7,474 bases of DNA from Waddliaceae bacterium (lineage in GTDB: Bacteria; Chlamydiota; Chlamydiia; Chlamydiales; SLOH01). The stretch spans positions 1 to 7,474 of the forward strand of contig SLOH01000066.1 of NCBI GenBank assembly GCA_007132595.1, read 5' to 3'. A program made the translations under genes and the position numbers. The notes beneath the pieces were generated by a model, which was not told the DNA's origin, searched no databases, and saw nothing but the letters and a program-made list of their open reading frames with translations. Below, piece after piece: positions 5,037 to 7,474 of this stretch; the first letter of the stretch is position 1; each line of letters starts with the position of its first letter.

Positions 5037-6750
5037 CAATCACTTTTGGTGGGTTGCGGCTTAGGGTTGAATACTGCTTTAAAAGGTCCAGATTTTCCGG
5101 ATCCAAATGAATTTGTCGATTAATCTCACTAAGTTCTTGAGACCAATTCCGTTCTAAAATTTTTTGCAAAGTCGCTGAAAAATATGCTCCTGCATTCCTA
5201 AGATCGACACGCTTTTTCTCAAGACCTTCGATAAACTCCTGAATTTCAGGATCTTCAATTAGATGCAAAAGATTCTCTCCGCTGCAGATACGCTCATAAA
5301 CTCTCCGGCACAGCGGGTGGGAAAGTCCCTCAACCGGCAGGTTTTTTTTAGCGACAGCCACAAAATTTTTTCTTCCGGAAAAAAGTAAAAGACGCAGTAA
5401 GTCCTCTTCCAGAATGCGCTCCGTCTCAACTTTCTGACCGATTGCGCTTGCTTGATTGCGAAAATAGGAAGTTGTCTCCTCCACCCCAAGAAGATGACTT
5501 GGAATATTTGCTAAAAGAGAGAGTTTTTTTAAACTCTCATGCACAAGAACATCGTCTTTAAAGCTGCGAATCAAATTCACAAACCTTTTCACAAGCTGCT
5601 GCTTTTGCGCCGGAGAGGTCATATCATACGACAAAACTTTCCACTCAAAAAGCCAAGTTAAGTAGTCGACACTACGCTCAAGAAGAGCGGAAAAGCCCTC
5701 GATTCCCCCTTCGCTTAAGATCACATCCGGATCCTTTCCCTCCGGAATCGGAACCACATGAACCTCAATTCCATTCTGCAAGAAAAGCTGGCCGATCTTA
5801 GCTGCAGCCTCCATCCCGGCGCTATCGCCGTCAAGTGCAAGCTGAACAAAAGTCACTCCGAGCTTTTCAAGTTCCTTGACATGCTCTTTTCCAAACGCCG
5901 TCCCTTGACCTGCAACGACTGTTTTTAAACCTGCATCAATGAGCTTCAGGGCATCGATCTGCCCCTCGACGATAATCGCTTTTTTCTCTTTTGCAATCTC
6001 CCTGCGACAATGATTTAACCCAAATAGCACGCGCGACTTTTTAAACACCGGCGTCTCGGAGGTATTGACATACTTACCGCCAAAAGTCTCTTCGCGAATC
6101 TTTCTTCCGGAAAACCCGATGACAGAGCCCATGGCGTCGTGAATCGGAAACATAATGCGATCGACAAAAAACTCACGCTGATTTGCTCTCTTCAGTAGAC
6201 CGCAAGCGTATAGAATTTCCTCATCAATCCCCTTTTTCCTCATGATCTCTTTTAAATAGAAAGAGCCTCCCGGAGCAAAGCCGACCTGAAATGTTTCGCA
6301 AAACTTGCGTCCCATTCCCCTCTTTATCAAATACTTTAAAGCCTCCTCCCCCTCTTCTGTTTCCATCAAACAGAAATGGTAAAATCCGCACGCGACAGAA
6401 AGAGCCTCCTTCAATTTCCTTGGAGACGGCCCTTTGGCCTCTTCCACTGTATCGATTGTCTCAAGGGGGACTTGGAACCGCTCTGCTAAACTCTCCACTG
6501 CCTCTTGAAAAGAAAGATGCAGATGATTCATCAAAAACTGAATCGCATCGCCATGTGCCCCGCATCCAAAACAGTGATAATGGGAATCTCCCCGCTGAAT
6601 CATAAAAGACGGAGACTTTTCATCATGAAAAGGACAAAGCCCCTTATATGTTGAGCCGGAAGGCTTTAAATCCAAGTGAGACGATAAAAGATCGACAAGA
6701 TCGACCTTTCCGCGCAAACTTTCCAAACTTTCTCGAGTAAATAACGGCAT
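5029..6750 (-). CDS. dnaG: DNA primase
   Basis: DnaG makes the RNA primers for replication, working with the replicative helicase. The protein has 573 residues, close to the 581 of E. coli. The N-terminal CHC2 zinc domain is complete: C39-x2-H42 in LCPFHDEKSPSF and C60-x2-C63 in HCFGCG, followed by GDAIQFLM. The RNA-polymerase domain carries the basic motif (RIMFPIHDAMGSVIGFSGR, then KYVNTSETPVFKKS and LFGL). The TOPRIM core has Glu262 in IIVEGQIDALKL, GQGTAFGKEH, Asp307 and Asp309 in LALDGDSAG, and GKDPDVIL as the third acidic site. Two segments vary from the commonest forms (EGQID rather than EGYMD, GQGTAF rather than SLGTAL). The remaining 200 residues are helical and match the helicase-interaction region in position. 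ATG 6750 has only a weak upstream TAGAG. The gene overlaps the DCC gene by eight bases. Confidence 0.96.
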   Translation of the reverse strand: MPLFTRESLESLRGKVDLVDLLSSHLDLKPSGSTYKGLCPFHDEKSPSFMIQRGDSHYHCFGCGAHGDAIQFLMNHLHLSFQEAVESLAERFQVPLETIDTVEEAKGPSPRKLKEALSVACGFYHFCLMETEEGEEALKYLIKRGMGRKFCETFQVGFAPGGSFYLKEIMRKKGIDEEILYACGLLKRANQREFFVDRIMFPIHDAMGSVIGFSGRKIREETFGGKYVNTSETPVFKKSRVLFGLNHCRREIAKEKKAIIVEGQIDALKLIDAGLKTVVAGQGTAFGKEHVKELEKLGVTFVQLALDGDSAGMEAAAKIGQLFLQNGIEVHVVPIPEGKDPDVILSEGGIEGFSALLERSVDYLTWLFEWKVLSYDMTSPAQKQQLVKRFVNLIRSFKDDVLVHESLKKLSLLANIPSHLLGVEETTSYFRNQASAIGQKVETERILEEDLLRLLLFSGRKNFVAVAKKNLPVEGLSHPLCRRVYERICSGENLLHLIEDPEIQEFIEGLEKKRVDLRNAGAYFSATLQKILERNWSQELSEINRQIHLDPENLDLLKQYSTLSRNPPKVIDE

Positions 6751-6766
6751 GCTCTATATCATGCCG
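6745..6766 (-). promoter_or_regulatory. Inverted repeat covering the dnaG start codon
   Basis: CGGCAT (6745-6750) and ATGCCG (6761-6766) form perfect six-base arms around a ten-base loop. In the dnaG mRNA the start codon lies in the 3' arm and the weak TAGAG ribosome binding site in the loop, so folding could reduce initiation. Alternatively it is chance. No terminator-like U-run follows, so it is not a terminator. Confidence 0.4.
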
Positions 6767-6796
6767 AAATTTTCGTTTCGCCTCAAGTCGCTTCGT

Positions 6797-7051
6797 TTAG
6801 TTTCTGTAAGGTCCGCCACCATTTCGAAAGATGCGATCATAGGCACTGTCTCGTTGACCGGCCCAATGCGCATCTGCATCGCGGTTATCTTGATAGCAAA
6901 ATGGCGTTCCGGGAGGGCTAAGCCGAACGCCGCAGTTTGGACAAGGACACTGCCTTTGACGAGGTGGACTATGCCGTCTCCAACCTTGAGCCTCTAAGGA
7001 AAGAGGACCAAGTCCGGCAATTAAGATCAGAGCTAAAAGTGCTTGTTTCAT
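6797..7051 (-). CDS. Small secreted Cys-containing hypothetical protein
   Basis: I do not recognise this 84-residue protein. Residues 2-20 form a typical export signal: one Lys, then a Leu/Ile/Ala core (QALLALILIAGLGPLSL) and a possible cleavage near EAQG. There is no lipobox Cys. The mature part is short, hydrophilic and Arg/Pro/Asp-rich, with four Cys: C35, C37 and C40 in CPCPNCG, and C52 in PFCYQD. Such spacing could hold a metal or form disulfides outside the cytoplasm. ATG 7051 is chosen because GGAGG lies six bases upstream and the signal peptide begins there; a TTG at 7102 would place 17 unlikely residues in front. It is 46 bases ahead of dnaG and appears to be the first gene of the leftward block. 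The gene is likely real; its function is unknown. Confidence 0.72.
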   Translation of the reverse strand: MKQALLALILIAGLGPLSLEAQGWRRHSPPRQRQCPCPNCGVRLSPPGTPFCYQDNRDADAHWAGQRDSAYDRIFRNGGGPYRN

Positions 7052-7057
7052 ACACAA

Positions 7058-7062
7058 CCTCC
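7058..7062 (-). promoter_or_regulatory. Ribosome binding site of the small secreted protein gene
   Basis: GGAGG on the minus strand lies six bases before ATG 7051. It is the strongest such site in the leftward block and fixes this start. Confidence 0.7.
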
Positions 7063-7072
7063 ATTTTCTCAA

Positions 7073-7102
7073 GCTATACGCCTCTTTGAAAAATGAATGC
7101 AA
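7073..7102 (-). promoter_or_regulatory. Candidate promoter at the head of the leftward block
   Basis: The minus strand reads TTGCAT (7102-7097), 18 bases, then TATAGC (7078-7073), with the ribosome binding site starting 10 bases further on. The matches to consensus are only three and four of six. The position, upstream of the first leftward gene and next to AT-rich DNA, is the main support. Confidence 0.3.
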
Positions 7103-7327
7103 AAGAATATTTTCAATTTAAAGCCTAAATCACTGAATATCTGGAACATAAAATTATTTAATGATCAAAAAAATGAACTCTTTTAAAGAGTAAGCATAAC
7201 TACCAAGCTCTATTTGGTGCTTCTCGCACCGATTCTGACCAAAAGGAAAATCTGTATCACTCTAGCCAGTTAAATTTTTTACGACTTCTTCTTAAATTCG
7301 ACAACATAATAGAAATTAATATTTTAA
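7103..7327. other. AT-rich intergenic stretch without a recognisable gene
   Basis: This stretch is visibly richer in A and T than the flanking genes. It holds a 15-base palindrome (ACTCTTTTAAAGAGT, 7177-7191) and a short perfect hairpin (GGTGC-TTCTC-GCACC, 7216-7230). On the + strand a frame without ATG, GTG or TTG is open from 7177 to a stop at 7348-7350, but its product is unrecognisable. No tRNA cloverleaf, insertion-sequence end or CRISPR pattern is seen. Confidence 0.6.
7177..7191. repeat. 15-base palindrome ACTCTTTTAAAGAGT
   Basis: Seven-base arms ACTCTTT and AAAGAGT mirror each other around a single T. It lies about 75 bases upstream of the candidate promoter of the leftward block, so it could be an operator. 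In A/T-rich DNA chance is also plausible. Confidence 0.35.
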
Positions 7328-7474
7328 TTTTTAAATGCCTTAAATTTTATTAACGATAAATCTGCATTTGGTAAAATATTAAATGTAGTAAGTAATTTTG
7401 GTATTCCTGAGTTGCCGGAATCAAGTTTTCGTATGCATCAAGAATTAGGAGGAGGAGCTTTGCTGGATGTTGGA
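7328..7474 (+). pseudogene. Fragment of a Gfo/Idh/MocA-type oxidoreductase, lacking its 5' part and cut by the right edge
   Basis: The 49 codons in this frame (after TAA 7325-7327) include AFGKILNVVSNFGIPELP and FRMHQELGGGALLDVG. The latter is the characteristic core of the Gfo/Idh/MocA family (usually followed by Cys/Tyr-Tyr-Pro), NAD(P)-dependent dehydrogenases of sugars, sugar nucleotides and related polyols. In relatives this segment sits near the middle of a protein of about 330-350 residues, after an N-terminal Rossmann domain. Here that domain is missing: the upstream frames hold stops and nothing recognisable. There is no start codon in this frame before TTG 7412. This suggests a 5'-deleted remnant, or a gene broken by rearrangement. 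The rest lies outside the window, and nothing upstream looks like a promoter for it. Confidence 0.6.

Noticed and set aside
6749..6997. An 82-codon + strand frame overlapping the dnaG start and the small secreted protein gene
   Set aside because: Its product shows no family features and it lies opposite a frame with a signal peptide and a strong ribosome binding site. It reads as a shadow.
7216..7243. tRNA-like T-arm followed by CCA in the AT-rich stretch
   Set aside because: The loop has five bases instead of seven, and no acceptor, D or anticodon stems can be built around it.
7177..7350. Start-less 57-codon + strand open frame
   Set aside because: There is no start codon, the product is unrecognisable and the DNA is AT-rich. 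It may be chance or old decay; I cannot support it as a gene.

Overview
The window reads as chromosomal housekeeping DNA from a member of the Chlamydiae, probably an environmental (Parachlamydiales-type) lineage. The main evidence is gene order. A dnaX gene followed by a YbaB/EbfC gene and an adjacent ptsI is, from memory, the arrangement around CT334-CT336 of Chlamydia trachomatis. The moderate base composition and an HPr kinase gene beside ptsI fit an environmental relative better than Chlamydia itself. The genus assignment is inference; the gene identifications are firm.

Layout. The + strand carries the 3' part of dnaX (3-1412, cut by the left edge) and ybaB (1415-1735). These are two nucleotides apart and presumably co-transcribed. 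They converge on a four-member leftward block through a short intergenic gap (1736-1851) with a modest hairpin. The leftward block, in order of transcription, is: a small secreted Cys-containing protein (7051-6797), dnaG (6750-5029), a DCC/DUF393 thiol protein overlapping the end of dnaG (5036-4635), hprK (4565-3609) and ptsI (3597-1852). A candidate promoter between the DCC gene and hprK may give hprK-ptsI its own transcript. To the right of 7103 the DNA becomes AT-rich. At the right edge (7328-7474) an open frame without a start codon matches the middle of a Gfo/Idh/MocA oxidoreductase.

How the genes fit together. DnaX (clamp-loader subunit) and DnaG (primase) belong to the replisome, and YbaB is a nucleoid-associated DNA-binding protein. 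HprK and enzyme I belong to the phosphotransferase system: EI phosphorylates HPr on His using PEP, and HprK phosphorylates HPr on Ser. No ptsH (HPr) lies between them here.

The most striking observation is that ptsI is interrupted by a TAA in perfect frame at codon 375. No length change and no frame loss accompany it, and every catalytic motif I can recognise on both sides is intact. A Gly-to-Glu change in the conserved NPFLG motif lies ten codons before the stop. This is a very recent nonsense mutation, a sequencing error, or readthrough. Other points worth checking are two slippery heptamers in dnaX (one identical to the E. coli tau/gamma frameshift site), a four-fold 19-residue repeat in the DnaX linker, and inverted repeats that cover the hprK ribosome binding site and the dnaG start codon. 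I see no mobile element, CRISPR array, rRNA or convincing tRNA.
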